A stretch of 64,000 nt of DNA from Persicaria tinctoria (GCA_037127255.1 JBANSL010000001.1:34463001-34527000); one strand, 5' to 3'; shown: positions 23,408-35,564, counted from the first letter of the stretch. Translations and numbers: made by a program. The notes: generated by a model not told the origin, from the letters alone.

Positions 23408-24472
23408 TGTAAACTAATAGCGTCGATCTTGCTCAAGCTCTTTGAATTTCTTCAAGATTTAACAAATTAACTAAACTAATTCTTAACTAAATAAAACTAA
23501 ACTAACTAACGTTCTTAAATAAATAAAACTAAACTAACTAACGTTCTTAACTTAAGAAAGTGAAACTACTAACAACGAAAGACTTAATTGAATTGAAACT
23601 AAACAAATTAGCAAGTAACAGTGAATGAATGCAAAGGAAGCGAAGATGCGGGGACTCGCTAGGCCGGCTCCGAGTTCGCTGGGCACGAGTACGGGAGCGC
23701 AGGAGGCAGGCTCCTCAGGGCGCTGGTGTGCGACGGTGATCGACGACGAGGGCGATGCCGAGGAAGCTTCGCAGGGAGCGAGCGCGAGGACGAGACAGCG
23801 AGGGCGCTCGATCGACTGAGCCGTGCACAAGCGCAAGGGCGTGAGCGCCTAGCGTGGGCGACTCGACCTGCTTCCGCCAAGCGCCTAGCTTTCCGGTGGC
23901 GACGGGGCTGGGTTCGGTGATTGTGTATGGTTGGGCTCGATGATGTCGAACCAAGGTGACGGTGATGTGATGAAGAAGAACAAAAGGGCCTGGTGACGGA
24001 GGTTGAAGATGGTGTTGAACGATGATGATGATTGGTTGCCGAAAGGTAATTGACACATGAACCGGATAGCGGGTTTGGGATTGATAATCGAGAACCCTTT
24101 AATCCATAAAGGGGTTTCTCAATTTTATTCAATCTGATTAATTTCAATAGAACTACAATGTTTAAATAGAAAACCTAAGAACCAATTCTACCGTGCAAGA
24201 TAGAATTTAGGTTGATAAAGATAGAATTTTAATCCTAAAGATAAATAAACCTAGAAGATAAAACTTAATCTAAAATCCTAACCATCTTATTTAATCTAAC
24301 TAAGAAATACTAAAAATAAACAATTCTATAATTAGGCTCCAACTAACATAGGAGTTACTAAAAATAGAATATATATAAAAAAAATAAGAAATATAAATAA
24401 TAAAATAATTAACGCCGTTTCTTTAACGACTCCCAAGGTGGAGCCTTCTTCTTCCGCTTGAGGATGACATCA
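23408..24472 (-). repeat. Full LTR of the ATAAG element
   Basis: 1065 bp, TG...CA. It contains a GC-rich half (23620-23960) that produces overlapping chance frames on both strands, and an AT-rich half. Confidence 0.65.
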
Positions 24473-24687
24473 TTCTCCTCCATTTGAAATCGACTCGTCC
24501 TCGAGTCGTCGCCTGGATCAAGATCGTTGTTTGACCCACAGAAGGCCATCTTGACCCGCATCATTCTCCCCCTCTTATCTTCGATTCGTCCTCGAATCGA
24601 GTCAGCGATGATCAGTGAGGAAGGAGCAGCAACCTTCAAAGAAGATGATGGAGGAATGGGTGGAATAGGTGCCAGGAGAATTCGAGG

Positions 24688-25053
24688 TAAAGGGGTTTCT
24701 CAATTCTATTCAATCTGATTAATTTCAATAGAACTACAATGTTTAAATAGAAAACCTAAGAACCAATTCTACCGTGCAAGATAGAATTTAGGTTGATAAA
24801 GATAGAATTTTAATCCTAAAGATAAATAAACCTAGAAGATAAAACTTAATCTAAAATCCTAACCATCTTATTTAATCTAACTAAGAAATACTAAAAATAA
24901 ACAATTCTATAATTAGGCTCCAACTAACATAGGAGTTACTAAAAATAGAATATATATAAAAAAAATAAGAAATATAAATAATAAAATAATTAACGCCGTT
25001 TCTTTAACGACTCCCAAGGTGGAGCCTTCTTCTTCCGCTTGAGGATGACATCA
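24688..25053 (-). repeat. Truncated second LTR of the ATAAG element
   Basis: 366 bp, offset 581 bp from the matching part of the first LTR, with a single difference near 24706. The near identity indicates recent insertion or gene conversion. Confidence 0.8.
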
Positions 25054-25682
25054 ATAAGTCCGCCCCCCGGACCCCCCGATGCGACGCCGATGAAAAATGA
25101 TTCAAGACACATTAAAAATAACCTTAATTGTGCACTTCATATTATTACTCATACACACCGTGATTTTATTCTTGCACTTTATCATTTTATTTATACACTT
25201 TATATTTGCACAACAAAAGGTGTCGAAAACGGGAAAAGTGCATTTACCCATAAAATTAGACATATTTACCTATTTACCTATAAATTAAACATATTTCAAT
25301 TATAAATTTTTATAAATGAAATAGGCACATTTACCTATTTACCTCATAATGAATTATTATGTCTGCACAAAATAAAATTATATTTGCACAATAGGATGTT
25401 ATATGTGCACAAAATCAAGTTATACTTGCACAGCAGAAAATGTTAACACGAAAAAAAAAATCCTGGGACAAAAAAAAAAATCTGGCCCGAGAAGTGGGGC
25501 ACAGTGGGGGGCAGGGGGCACACGCCTGGGCAAGGGGGCATACATTCTACTAATTAAATTAAGCCCATTAATAATTAAATTAGGCCCATTAGCAATTTAC
25601 TTACAAAAATTAGGCCCATTAGAGAATTTTACACCTTAAGCAAATTTTACACCCTAAGGATATTTTACATTTGAACCATTCC

Positions 25683-25685
<3 letters not shown>

Positions 25686-25722
<37 letters not shown>
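25686..25722. repeat. (TA)n microsatellite, right
   Basis: A TA run that borders the right end of element B. Confidence 0.95.
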
Positions 25723-25724
<2 letters not shown>

Positions 25725-25808
25725 ATTAAATAGAGTTAGAATATAATTTTATCTTATCCATATATTGATTATTTCAAAAATTTGTGATTGCTTTCTACGA
25801 CTACGATT

Positions 25809-25846
25809 AAGGAGAAGTTGCCATGTGTTTCAGGCGACTTCTCCTT
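25809..25846. repeat. Short perfect-stem hairpin
   Basis: AAGGAGAAGTTGCC pairs with GGCGACTTCTCCTT over 14 bp (one G-T pair) around a 10-base loop. It stands alone in AT-rich DNA. Confidence 0.7.
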
Positions 25847-26151
25847 TATTATATATAATATAATTGATTAAATTGAATTTATTTTATAATTAAGTTTTAT
25901 ACTACTAAATTTGACGGAATTAGTTTAAGATTATTTCAGATTTAGTTTAGAATTAAATTATATAATGTTTGAAATGAATTTATTTTTATTGATATTTAAA
26001 GTTTAATTAGATTAGATTGGAATAAGATTTATCAGAATTAGTTTTGGAATTGGAATCATCATAATTATAGTTTGATTATTATGAATTTGTCAACATTATA
26101 TTGAGATTTGTTAGAATTAGATTTGTCAGATTTAAATTATTTATTAGGAAA

Positions 26152-26345
26152 ATAATAATTAATCCCTTAATCATTGAATTTCGGCACTGCCTCAGAGAAT
26201 CAAATGCAACCACTGATTACATTGCTAAATGTAGAAGTGGTTGTAATTTGTCAACTCTCCCTTTGCATGAGGAACTTGTTAACATCATCCGCAGGGATGA
26301 TTATAAATGCACCTTGCATTGGCAAGACATTCTACTGTTTACCTA
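26152..26345 (+). pseudogene. RNase H-like fragment, probably from a LINE
   Basis: The frame reads IIEFRHCLRESNATTDYIAK. This resembles the C-terminal end of the RNase H-type domain found downstream of reverse transcriptase in plant LINEs (H-x3-REAN-x2-AD-x-LA). No reverse transcriptase is found nearby. It is likely a short remnant. It could also be from a host RNase H-like gene. Confidence 0.4.
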
Positions 26346-29077
26346 CTGTAAAAAAAACAATGACCATGTATGAACACAGATCTAGATATGTCATCGATCG
26401 ATGTAATCTTTTCGGCTATATTTTTTTAGGCAAGTAGGGATGCTTCTAATCATCAAATGGTAGTTCTCTGGTTCAATCTAGATACATCTCCACCTTTGGC
26501 CTCGGAAGCCTGGCCTTGTCCTGCCACTGCAAATCTGCGCAAAAGTACGATGTCTTGATCGGTTCCATCTTCTTGCATGTACTAGAACTCAGGAAGTAGA
26601 ACCCATTTCCCCCAAATTGTGTGACCCAAACCCTACCCAACCTATAACCAAAGATGTTGCTTCAGCTACTATTGTTGATTATTTTGGGTTTCAATGCATG
26701 GCCTCAACGACGGGGAGGTGACATCATGGACGTCGCGAGGCGCGAGAGCCCTTGGATACAAGACTTGTGTGAAGTAATGATTTGAAATGAGTTGAAGGGG
26801 CAATGCCCATCAACAATCATATATTCTAGCACAGTATTCTGCCGAATAAACACCTTTTATGTCCATATCTCGATTTTAGCCCATTTGGTGGTAGTATAAA
26901 TCCAAACAGAGAGATTGTAAAGGTTACTTGCGTCCTTCCAAGGGGATTGATGGACATAGGACAATCTCTTAAGCCGGGAGTCCCAATTTTTGGGAGAGTT
27001 CCTCCATACGAGGAATTTCACTTTACAACTTGCAGTAATGATCTTCATTTTCTCCTCCGCCTTCATATTTCGTGCCTTTGTTTTTATCGGCAGTTGTTCT
27101 TCCTCCCCGCCCGTCTGATTGTTTTTTAGTAAAGACTCAAGCTTTTTACTAGTTTCTATAAATTGAACAATGTACGAATGTAAAGAACATTTTATTTTTG
27201 TGATGAGTAAAAATAAATAGACTAACCATGTATGAACACAAACATAGCTATGTTATGGATCGATGTAATCTTTTCGGCTATATTATTTGACACAAAATAA
27301 ATAATCAGGTACAATTTTCTGCCAACAATTCCAGTTTCATGCTTGGAGAGGGAAGAAGTTAAGGGGTTGTTCAAAACAAGAAGAAGATTGGATCAATGCA
27401 CTTTTTGAAGCGGTGCAAGGAGCTTGGTATATGCAGACAACCTCACAAGTCTGAAGCCTTAAGTATCTAACTGGCAATGTTAAGGTATATACAATACCTC
27501 AATCAACATTGTAAGGATACATTTTACTATTAGGTTTAAAAATATATATTTTTTTTAAAAAATAATATTTTATAAACCTTGAATAAGTTTTTTTATATTT
27601 AAAAAAAGGTTAGTAAACATTAATTTAACTATGCTGGATATTCAAAAGTCGATCACCCCCTGCAAACTCTTGCATCTCGTATGTTGTTACTGCCATGGCG
27701 CATCCGCGTTGTCGTACTCGTTCATCTCTTTCTCAATGCATTTAATGCACACTTGAATGCAGAGGATATGGACCAACAATGGATGACGAGCAACGTACAA
27801 TGGGTGTTTGTTTAATCAACTACTTAGACGACCACACTCTCTCCTTGTACAAGACCTCGTTTTCCCTGACTTCCAAATGTTCCCCACTGTTCCTCCTCTG
27901 GATCTCTCCTAAGATTAGGACACTTATCAATTCCGAGTTAATGGCATGTTTATAATGGAGTGAAGGTTGGAAGAGATTGTTTTTGAAGATGAAGTTGACG
28001 ATGTAGTCCCTAATGGCGGATCCCAAATTAGCGTAAAGTCTTCAGCGAGGATCAAGTTTGATGAGCTTCCCTTTGAGGATCTTTAATTGAAAATAAGTCA
28101 TGGCTGAGAAGGATGTCCAGGCAGGAAGATGTAATTTTGGCAGAAAACTATCATATTAATTATTTTTTGTTTCACAAAATATAGCAGAAAAGATTACATA
28201 TATCATTAAGCAGTATGATCAATATCTTTATTTTTACTTATCATAAATTAACAGAAATCACATGGTTTTTTTTTAATTTTCGTATATAGTTTAGTCTTAA
28301 AAAATTGTGAATCTATTCTAATTAATATGCATCATGTGTGCGCTCAACGACTACTTTGTTTGCAATGAAGATGTGTATAAGGGGGAAAAATTCCGCATGA
28401 CCATAAACGCATTCAAGGTGCGTGTAAAGATGAAACACATTATGTGTGCACTTCCAGGTATGTAACTTACCACCCTATTAAAGTAGAACCGATAGGGAGT
28501 AAGGATTTTTACCCCACTGATCACAGGGTGTGACTTAAATGATGCTCTATATATTTTATATTTGGGTGCTTGAATTGATGATTTCTTATTGGGTTTGATT
28601 GTGGAGTTCACAACTTCGGTTGTATCGTTGGATATTTGACTACTATTTGCATACATGAGCAGTGGAGGGTGGTTGTTATAGTAAACTTCTAGTTATTATG
28701 GGTGATTTTTTGTGTTTTAACGGGGTGGTTTGTTGCAAATCTGGCCATTTAACGTGTGTTTGTTTCAACGTTGTAACCCTTCTCATAATTTTTATATAAT
28801 TCTTCAATTTTGCTTTCTTTAGCCTACTCCTTTGCAATTGTCGTCGACATCTCCATAGTCACCTACTCACCTCTACCTCGCTCCTCTGATTTTGAGTTAA
28901 ATTTGTAGTAATTGGAAAATACTCGCTATAGAATTGGGAAAGTGATTCCCTCAAAAGCCCAAACTCGCGTGAGCAAGGTTGATTTGGATTGTACACCAGT
29001 CTTGTACCACGCCCCTATTTTGTTTAATTTTTCCATTTATTTCTTAAGCCTAATTTGGTAATTTCCTATCTCACATC
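26346..29077. other. Intergenic DNA with no recognised gene
   Basis: Only short domain-free frames occur. A phrase of about 60 bp ending ATCGATGTAATCTTTTCGG occurs at 26365-26430 and again at 27228-27288. The last five bases (29073-29077, ACATC) may be a target-site duplication of the large element that follows. Confidence 0.4.
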
Positions 29078-29371
29078 TGACGATGTCATAGAAAATAGAC
29101 ATACTAATTAACAAAGATATGACATCATAAATAGGCCACCCAACGCAAAAAAAATCTGACCCCTCTACAAGATTCATCGCGAGTAGAGTGCTTGGTCAGA
29201 TTCCGGCCCAACTCAACACCCTAAGTGTCTTCAGCCTAAATAGCCTCGTGATCAGTATCTCGATGTAAGCGTACATGAAGTCCATAGCAGGTCCCACAAG
29301 TACCTCGTGGCTCTTCGGGACCCAAACAAGCAGCTCGCTGGGTCAAGCATCTCTCCTCTAATAGTGCCACG
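29078..29371 (+). repeat. LTR-like segment, left copy
   Basis: About 295 bp starting TGACGATG closely match the first part of 46691-47369 (above 90 percent by eye). The match stops at GTGCCACG, where the 59-bp tandem repeat begins. So the left copy is truncated or rearranged. Confidence 0.7.
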
Positions 29372-29570
29372 CGTGTCTTTCGAACACGGATGTGCAAGTA
29401 AATCTTCAAGGAGAATAAATTTAGCATTCTCGTGTCTTTCGAACACAGATGTGCAAGTAAGCCTCCAAGGAGAATAAATTTAGCAATCGCGTGTCTTTCG
29501 AACACGGATGTGCAAGTAAGCCTCCAAGGAGAATAAATTTAACAATCGCGTGTCTTTCGAACACGGATGT
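29372..29570. repeat. 59-bp tandem repeat, left part
   Basis: Units start at 29372, 29431, 29490 and 29549 with a constant 59-bp period. Each begins with the palindrome CGTGTCTTTCGAACACG and contains AAGGAGAATAAAT. The fourth unit is interrupted by the solo LTR and continues at 31905. Confidence 0.9.
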
Positions 29571-31899
29571 TGTTGTTGCAGGAGGATGGTCAAGTATGAA
29601 ATAAATATGAAATATAGTTCAGATTGACTTCCCTGTCTCAGCAAATAAATACAAGACTTCCTCCCGTTGTAGTAAGAGAAAGTCAGGATCGAATCCACGA
29701 GGAAGCACGTCAGCAGTTCTCAGGTAGCTATCAGATTCTCACAACACAGCAGCAGAAAGACAGAAACACAAGCAGAAGCAGAAATAAAACCGAAACAAAT
29801 AATCCCGGCAAGGGCAAATAAAACAAAAGCAAAGACAGAAACTAAAGACAGAAAGTAAAAGCAAAGCAAAGACGAAAGCAAGACAAAACACTGGTCGATC
29901 TCGACGAACAGTACTCGAGATAGACAAGGGTGGTCGACAACAGTGGCTCAGAATCGAAAACGAAGCAACTCGACAAAGGCAAGTCAACTCGATCTCGACA
30001 ATGGCAACTCGAGATCGACTAGGGTAACTCGACACAGAGTGCAGAAAGTGAAAATTGACAAAAGAAAACAGAAAACCAACTCGACCTAGACCAGCCCCTA
30101 CTCGACTTCGACAAAGGACAACTCGAGATCGACAAGGGTTTAGTCTATGTCGACAAGAAACAGAAAAGGACAGAAACTTTAAAATAACGTAAATTGCAAT
30201 TGCTCAAACCCAAACTCAGCTTTTCGACAGAAAATAAATCAAATATATTAAAAGACCTCCAAGGCTAGGGTTTCAACACCACAATGATAACCATGCAAAA
30301 CAACACATAAAGGCATAAAAGATCATGCTTTCCATCAAATAACTTTCGTCATTAACAAATAGGCATATAGAGGCTCTCGCATAAACCCTAATTGTTACTA
30401 ACCCTTTTTCACATAATTAATCCAAGTTGCATTAAGATCACTTTCGCTTCAATAACACAAACAAGGATCACCTTCAACTCTCGCAAAAGAATCATGCTCA
30501 TAGGGATAGAAGATGGATTGCACAAAAAGATCTGACCTTTATCGCATCGCCTCACACGACCACCGTCGGGCTCACCCCAGCCCCAGAAGTGGGTGGACTA
30601 CTCACGCCTCATCGCAATAACAGACATTGATTGATGAAAAGAAACTTGCATTAAAACTAAATTCAAAGTCTTTTACAATCCTGGCAATCAACTTTCGCAG
30701 AAAGCCAAAACCCTAAAAACCTTAGAACTCCTAAGCTCTATGTGGAACTAACTGATTGTCTCTGAAAATTGAATGATTGAAACTGAGCCCCTAGGGTCTT
30801 ATTTATAGTGACTAAACCTTGCTAATCAAGGAAATAATCATCTATCTCTATCTAAATCTATATCTAAAATTATATTTAAAAGCCTTAAAGATAAATAAAA
30901 TGTTTTAAGGAATTAAATCAAGGAAAGGATAAAACTAATTAGGTAACATGTCTTCATCTTGATAGATTCCGCCTTCCATAGATAGAACTTGATAGATCGG
31001 ATAGAATCTTCGGCCAAGTCGACTCCTTCGCGCCCAAGGAATCCAAATCCTAGTCGAACCGCTCACGTCGAGAAGATTCTGGAACTGGCTCTAGTTGACT
31101 TCGAGGAAGCTTCGTCGACCTCGACAAGGGTGGGTCGTCGAGTGGACTTCCTCGGGTTGGTGTGCTCGATGTGGCTCGGACTGGGGTCCTGGTGCTTGTC
31201 GACCTCGAGTAACCCTTGTCGATGTCGAGTAGACTGGCTTGCTGACTAGGGTTTTCTCGAGCGTCTTTCCTCGATGGGCTTCGGATCTGGACTCAGGCTC
31301 GTCGATTTCGACCAACTGCTCCTCGAGATCGACCAGGGTTCGTCGGAGATGGCTCTGGTGGGCTTGTCGAGGACTCCTTCTCGGACTTGCTCTGGGTCTC
31401 TTGTCGATCTCGACAAAAGTTCGTCGAGATCGAGTAGATCTGGTGCTCGGCTTCTCGGGCAGCTCTTCTCCTCGTCGACTCCGGGCATGACTTAGGGTTT
31501 TTGTCGACCTCGACCAGTGGCTCGTCGAGATCGAGTAAGGTCCCGGAGTCTGGGTTGTCTGGCTTGCTCGATCAGGTCTTGTCGATCAAGGTTGGTCGGC
31601 CAAGTCTTGTCTAGGTCGAGTAGACTTACTAGAGATCGAGTAGACCTGACTCCTTGACTTGTTCCGCTGCTTTGACCTTGGACTTCTGTAGTGGTTTTCC
31701 GAGCTTTTCCGACCTTCTGTAGAATTGCTGTAAAACGCCTCGATTTCTGCGATTTAAACAGAAACTGGTGTAGATTCCATAATTTGGCAAATAAACATAA
31801 ATTACACAGATTCTGTACTATCTAATCCCAAATGAATGCAATGTATACAGAAATCGATATAAAAGTTGCTGTAAAACATGGCAGATTCCGCTCACAACA
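29571..31899. mobile_element. Solo LTR, 2.33 kb, GATGT target duplication
   Basis: The insert starts TGTTGTTGCAGG and ends CTCACAACA. GATGT lies on both sides (29566-29570, 31900-31904). Removing the insert and one GATGT restores the interrupted 59-bp repeat unit. No internal domain or second LTR is found, so recombination probably left a single LTR. The phrase AGTCAGGATCGAATCCACG near 29683 resembles LTRs of Tat/Ogre-type Ty3/gypsy elements, from memory. The insert is packed with TCGA motifs, as in CTCGAGATCGAC and GTCGACCTCGAC (29890-30130 and 31020-31650). Confidence 0.8.
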
Positions 31900-31904
31900 G
31901 ATGT

Positions 31905-31944
31905 GCACGTAAGCCCCCAAGGAGAATAAATATCGCAATCACAT
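31905..31944. repeat. 59-bp tandem repeat, remainder of interrupted unit
   Basis: GCACGTAAGCCCCCAAGGAG and the following bases continue the unit broken at 29570 by the solo LTR. Confidence 0.85.
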
Positions 31945-32351
31945 ACTTCCTTGTTCACCAAATGATCTGGAAATCTAATAAAGACAATGTGTTCTATTTC
32001 CTATTTTGTTAGCAATATGAATTTGTTTTGTCATGATACTATAAATCTCGAATATTCGTTCATCGTGATTAATTGCTTGATACATCTGGCATGTCAAGAT
32101 AAAGCCGGGTAAGCTATTTCAATACGAAACCCAACAAACCCGACGAGAACAAATTTATCAATCACGCATTTCTCGCAAGCGAGTATATAGACAAAACCTC
32201 GATGTATTCACGCAACACGATCGTTATATTGCATCCAAAACAGGGCACAAAAAAATAGCAGCAGAATACAGTCCGCGCAACATACAATGAAATAACAAAC
32301 TACAAAGGAAAAGCAAAAACTGAATCCTAGCCCAACCCCAAAAAACTCACT

Positions 32352-32600
32352 CACTCACTTCCTGAACGATTATCGTAAAGCGACTACTCCCCTTGTATTT
32401 GAAAATAATGAGAGATCCTCCAACACGCAGGCCACTATCCTCAGCAAAAGCACGCCAACCCTCGGTAAGAATACAATGACCCTAACTATCTCGAAACACC
32501 CTCACACGAAATTCTCGTCCAGCAGAAGAAACCAAACAAACATGACTCAATCCCTCACGACCATACATAGCTCCAAAAGAGTCAAGCAGTAGTTGCAAAC
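32352..32600 (-). pseudogene. B3-domain fragment a
   Basis: The minus-strand frame reads MYGREGLSHVCLVSSAGREF, then, after a TAG, ILTEGWRAFAEDSGLRVGGS and LIIFKYKGSSRF. The GW-x-x-F core, the VG-S turn and the final IFKY strand fit a plant B3 DNA-binding domain (REM-like). One in-frame stop makes it non-functional. It is closest to fragment b, 0.8 kb away on the same strand. Confidence 0.6.
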
Positions 32601-33158
32601 CATCAAAACAAAATTTTGTTATGAAACCGAATAAGTCAAGAATGACAAATAAGGGACAGAAGAACTACAATGTATTCCAGTTTCTCCTCAAAATCAATGG
32701 AACGGAAGAAATCACGACGACGAGGGTTAGGGGAAGTCGTGATTCTTCGCTTCAAATCAAGAAAGCGCAGACAAAATACAAAGGCAATAGCACAACTTTC
32801 TCCTACATTACCGTATTTATGAGAAAATAAAACAAATCATAAACAGGACTTGCGCCGTCACGTCGTGGCAAAGAAATAGCATCAATCCAAAAGATTCTTA
32901 CCAGCATCAATTGCATGCAAAACAAGTGGCGACATCTCAGAAACACGCATCTGTTACCCCGACAGCGTGTATCATGTCGTGTTAAAGAACGATCACGTCC
33001 AATTAAGAAACAAACAAGAGCACATGTATCAAAATTGTGCTTAAAAATATTATTTAAAATCATCAGATAGCTCCTCGCAACCAAATTACACAATACTGAT
33101 CACGCAATTAGGATTAACAAAGGTCCGTCGTAATAGCATCTATCCTATCACATCAGGA

Positions 33159-33437
33159 TCATGATTTTAGCGCTCGACTCATCTTCAAAAATAAAAACCT
33201 TGAAGCGATGCCCTCCCACGTGTGCTTAAAAAGTGCCATAGACGATCCGACCTGAACATCAATAATGTTCGGGAACCTTCTCCAACCTTCAATTAGCCAC
33301 CAACGGTTGAGACTATCCTTTGAAACCCCAACACAGAAGTTCTGCCCAGTTGAGGAAACTAGGCAAACATGGTCGGATACAACGTGACCATACATCCTTT
33401 CAAAGGCACAGGGGAGAGGTTGCAGGAAAGAACACAA
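33159..33437 (-). pseudogene. B3-domain fragment b
   Basis: This 92-residue open frame contains LPCAFERMYG, HVCLVSSTGQNF, WWLIEGWRRFPNIIDVQVGS and MALFKHTWEG. The order matches a B3 fold from the first strand to the last. It has no internal stop but lacks flanking exons and a second domain. It shares HVCLVSS, EGWR and the VGS turn with fragment a, so the two are duplicates. Confidence 0.6.
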
Positions 33438-33911
33438 TTATGTGAAAACTTTAAACCAAATAGTTGTAAAGCACATCGGGCATTAAAATCTTACCAGGCG
33501 ATCAAGCCTTTCCTCCACATCAATGCAATGACAAAAATCTCGCATCTCAGAAGTGGGCGACGCCATCTCTCTTTTCACCAAACAAAGATAACAACGACTA
33601 AAAAGGATAAATGAGTTGCTACCACTCACACGCCCTTATATTTTCAAAATAAGGTGATACGGACCACAAAGTCTACAACAACATTTATTGCATGCGTTGA
33701 ACCCGGAAGAGGGTCTGAATCGAGATTTCTAAAATAACCTACATGGCCTAGACATGGCAAGAATCTTTTAAGAATCCAACCAAATCCATTGTTGCATTTC
33801 AGATCCGCAAACAGTCATTTATCAAGAAACAATAAAGGTCGAACCTTCCTACACCACTATAAAGGGCATGTCCCAATTCTACAAAAAACAATCGCTCACA
33901 AAACAAAAGAG

Positions 33912-34302
33912 ATGGAGACTAGTACAACAGATCAAAATTCAAACAACCCCCTCGCCTTCGATATTTACTTAGTCGGGAATGAGCAGTACATACGCATGAT
34001 GTTACCGTATTGCTTCAGTGAACATTTTAAGCCCATGTACCCGACCAAATCTTCTTATCCACTCGCATCGTAAAAGACTTCCCTGTTTATATCACGGGAG
34101 CGCTTACGGATCCCACTGGGTGGCACGCGGATGGAGAGACTTTGTCGAAACTCATGGCCTCGAGCTGGAAACATCTATAGTTTTCACTCACCTGGGAGAA
34201 GCAAGATTTGAAGTCCATTTTTTGGACAAAGAACGCTATGACATCGAAGAAGAGATTGATGCCACCGGATATGATAGACTAGAAGCAAATGGGTTCCATT
34301 GA
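33912..34302 (+). pseudogene. B3-domain fragment c
   Basis: It begins with an ATG and reads FDIYLVGNEQYIRMMLPYCF. A frameshift near 34045 moves the next part (FPVYITGALTDPTGW) into another frame. A second shift near 34115 leads to ARGWRDFVETHGLELETSIV and LGEARFEVHFLDK. Together these follow the B3 layout from the entry strand to the final strands. Unlike a, b and d it lies on the plus strand. Confidence 0.55.
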
Positions 34303-34384
34303 ATCTAATCTTTAGTTCGCTAGGTAGTACTTCTATTTTATGCAATATGATGTAATGCGAATTATCAATAAAATCCACTATTTC

Positions 34385-35060
34385 ACTATACGATTAACTT
34401 CGTTTTTCTCAAATATAATCTCCTCAGCATCCAAGGACGCTGAAAATTATTTTTAATAGGTCTCTCTATCGCGTAGAGCACGCTGGAGATTACCTAACTT
34501 TTAATTTAATCTCCTCAGCATCAAAGGACGTTGGAGATTGTTTTTAATAGGTCTCTCCATCGCGTAGAGTATGCTGGAGGTTTCCAAGGACGCTGGAGAT
34601 TGTTTTTAATAAGTATCTCCATCGCGTAGAGTACGCTGGAGATTACCTGAGTTTTAATTCAATCTCCTCAGCATCCAAGGATGCTGGAGATTGTTTTTTA
34701 TAGGTCTCTCCATCGCGTAGAGTACGCTGGAGATTACCTAAGTTTTAATTCAATCTCCTTAGCATCCAAGAACACTGGAGATTGTTTTTTAATAGGTCCC
34801 TCCATTGCGTTGAATACGCTGGAGATTACCTAAGTTTTAAATCTCCTCAGCATCTAAGGATGCTAGATATTGTTTTTAATAGGTCTCTTCATCGCGTAGA
34901 GTACACTGGAGATTACCTAAGTTTTAATTCGATCTCCTTAGCATCCAAGGACGCTGGAGATTGTTTTTAATAGGTCTCTCCATCGCGTAGAATACGCTGA
35001 AGATTACCTAAGTTTTTATTCAATCTTTGTCGCACCCAAGGACGCCAACACTGTTATATA
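34385..35060. repeat. Hairpin minisatellite
   Basis: Seven or so imperfect units of about 80-100 bp. Each unit holds two inverted repeats. The first is AATCTCC-tc-AGCATCC-aa-GGATGCT-GGAGATT. The second is TCTCCA-tc-GCGTA-gag-TACGC-TGGAGA. The array lies between B3 fragments c and d. Short frames across it are artefacts. Confidence 0.85.
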
Positions 35061-35324
35061 TCTTACAATTTTCCTTTGAGTTTCAAACCCGTGGATTTTC
35101 GCATTATATCCTTCGCAACATTAATATCGACACCTAACTTCCTAAACTGCAGCAATACAATAATTGCTACAACTTCCCAAAAAACAAATCTAACACATTC
35201 ACACTGGTTTATTTATTTTACACCAGATCAGAAACACATAACAGATGTCGCGATTTTTTAAAAAGAAGAAAGCCCCCTACTACTCCGTTCAACACCGAAC
35301 GGAAAATTCAACATCACTGTTTTG

Positions 35325-35564
35325 ATCTGAACCATGATTTACATCAATAACATCAAAGCAAGAGTGCCCTTCATATTCAAAGATCAAACATGTTCCCATC
35401 TGAAGCTCGTTAGAAACGACAAACTCAGGCTAACCTGATGTGAACCAGTAATTATGAAGGCCCAAGGGCTCAACCATCACCGCAAATTCTTCATCTGCCC
35501 GCGTCCATAGATATACAAGGCCGAGGGCCTCTTCACCATGATCACGGTACACTTGCGGCAATGG
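35325..35564 (-). pseudogene. B3-domain fragment d
   Basis: Minus-strand reading: GLVYLWTRADEEFAVMVEPL, NYWFTSG, stop, PEFVVSNELQMGTCLIFEYE and CFDV. The TAG at 35430-35432 falls exactly where B3 domains have the Trp of the conserved Gly-Trp. Fragment e has a stop at the same place. The closing strands (CLIFEYEG) match e (CLTFEYQG). Confidence 0.5.

Larger units (their letters stand above)
23408..25053 (-). mobile_element. Internally deleted LTR retrotransposon, ATAAG target duplication
   Basis: The element begins TGTAAAC at 23408 and ends GACATCA at 25053. It is flanked by ATAAG (23403-23407 and 25054-25058). A full LTR occupies 23408-24472. Its last 366 bp (24107-24472) recur at 24688-25053 with one mismatch, so the right LTR is truncated. 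Only 215 bp remain between them. On the minus strand a purine-rich run (GGAGGAGAA) sits directly before the LTR start TGATGTCATC, as a polypurine tract should. A short frame across 24409-24639 (DSRTSRFQMEENDVI) resembles the tail of plant LTR-element polyproteins, but that is weak. Confidence 0.7.

Noticed and set aside
23659..24147. 162-codon minus-strand frame in the LTR
   Set aside because: Ser/His/Arg-rich low complexity, overlapping frames on both strands, lies wholly in an LTR.
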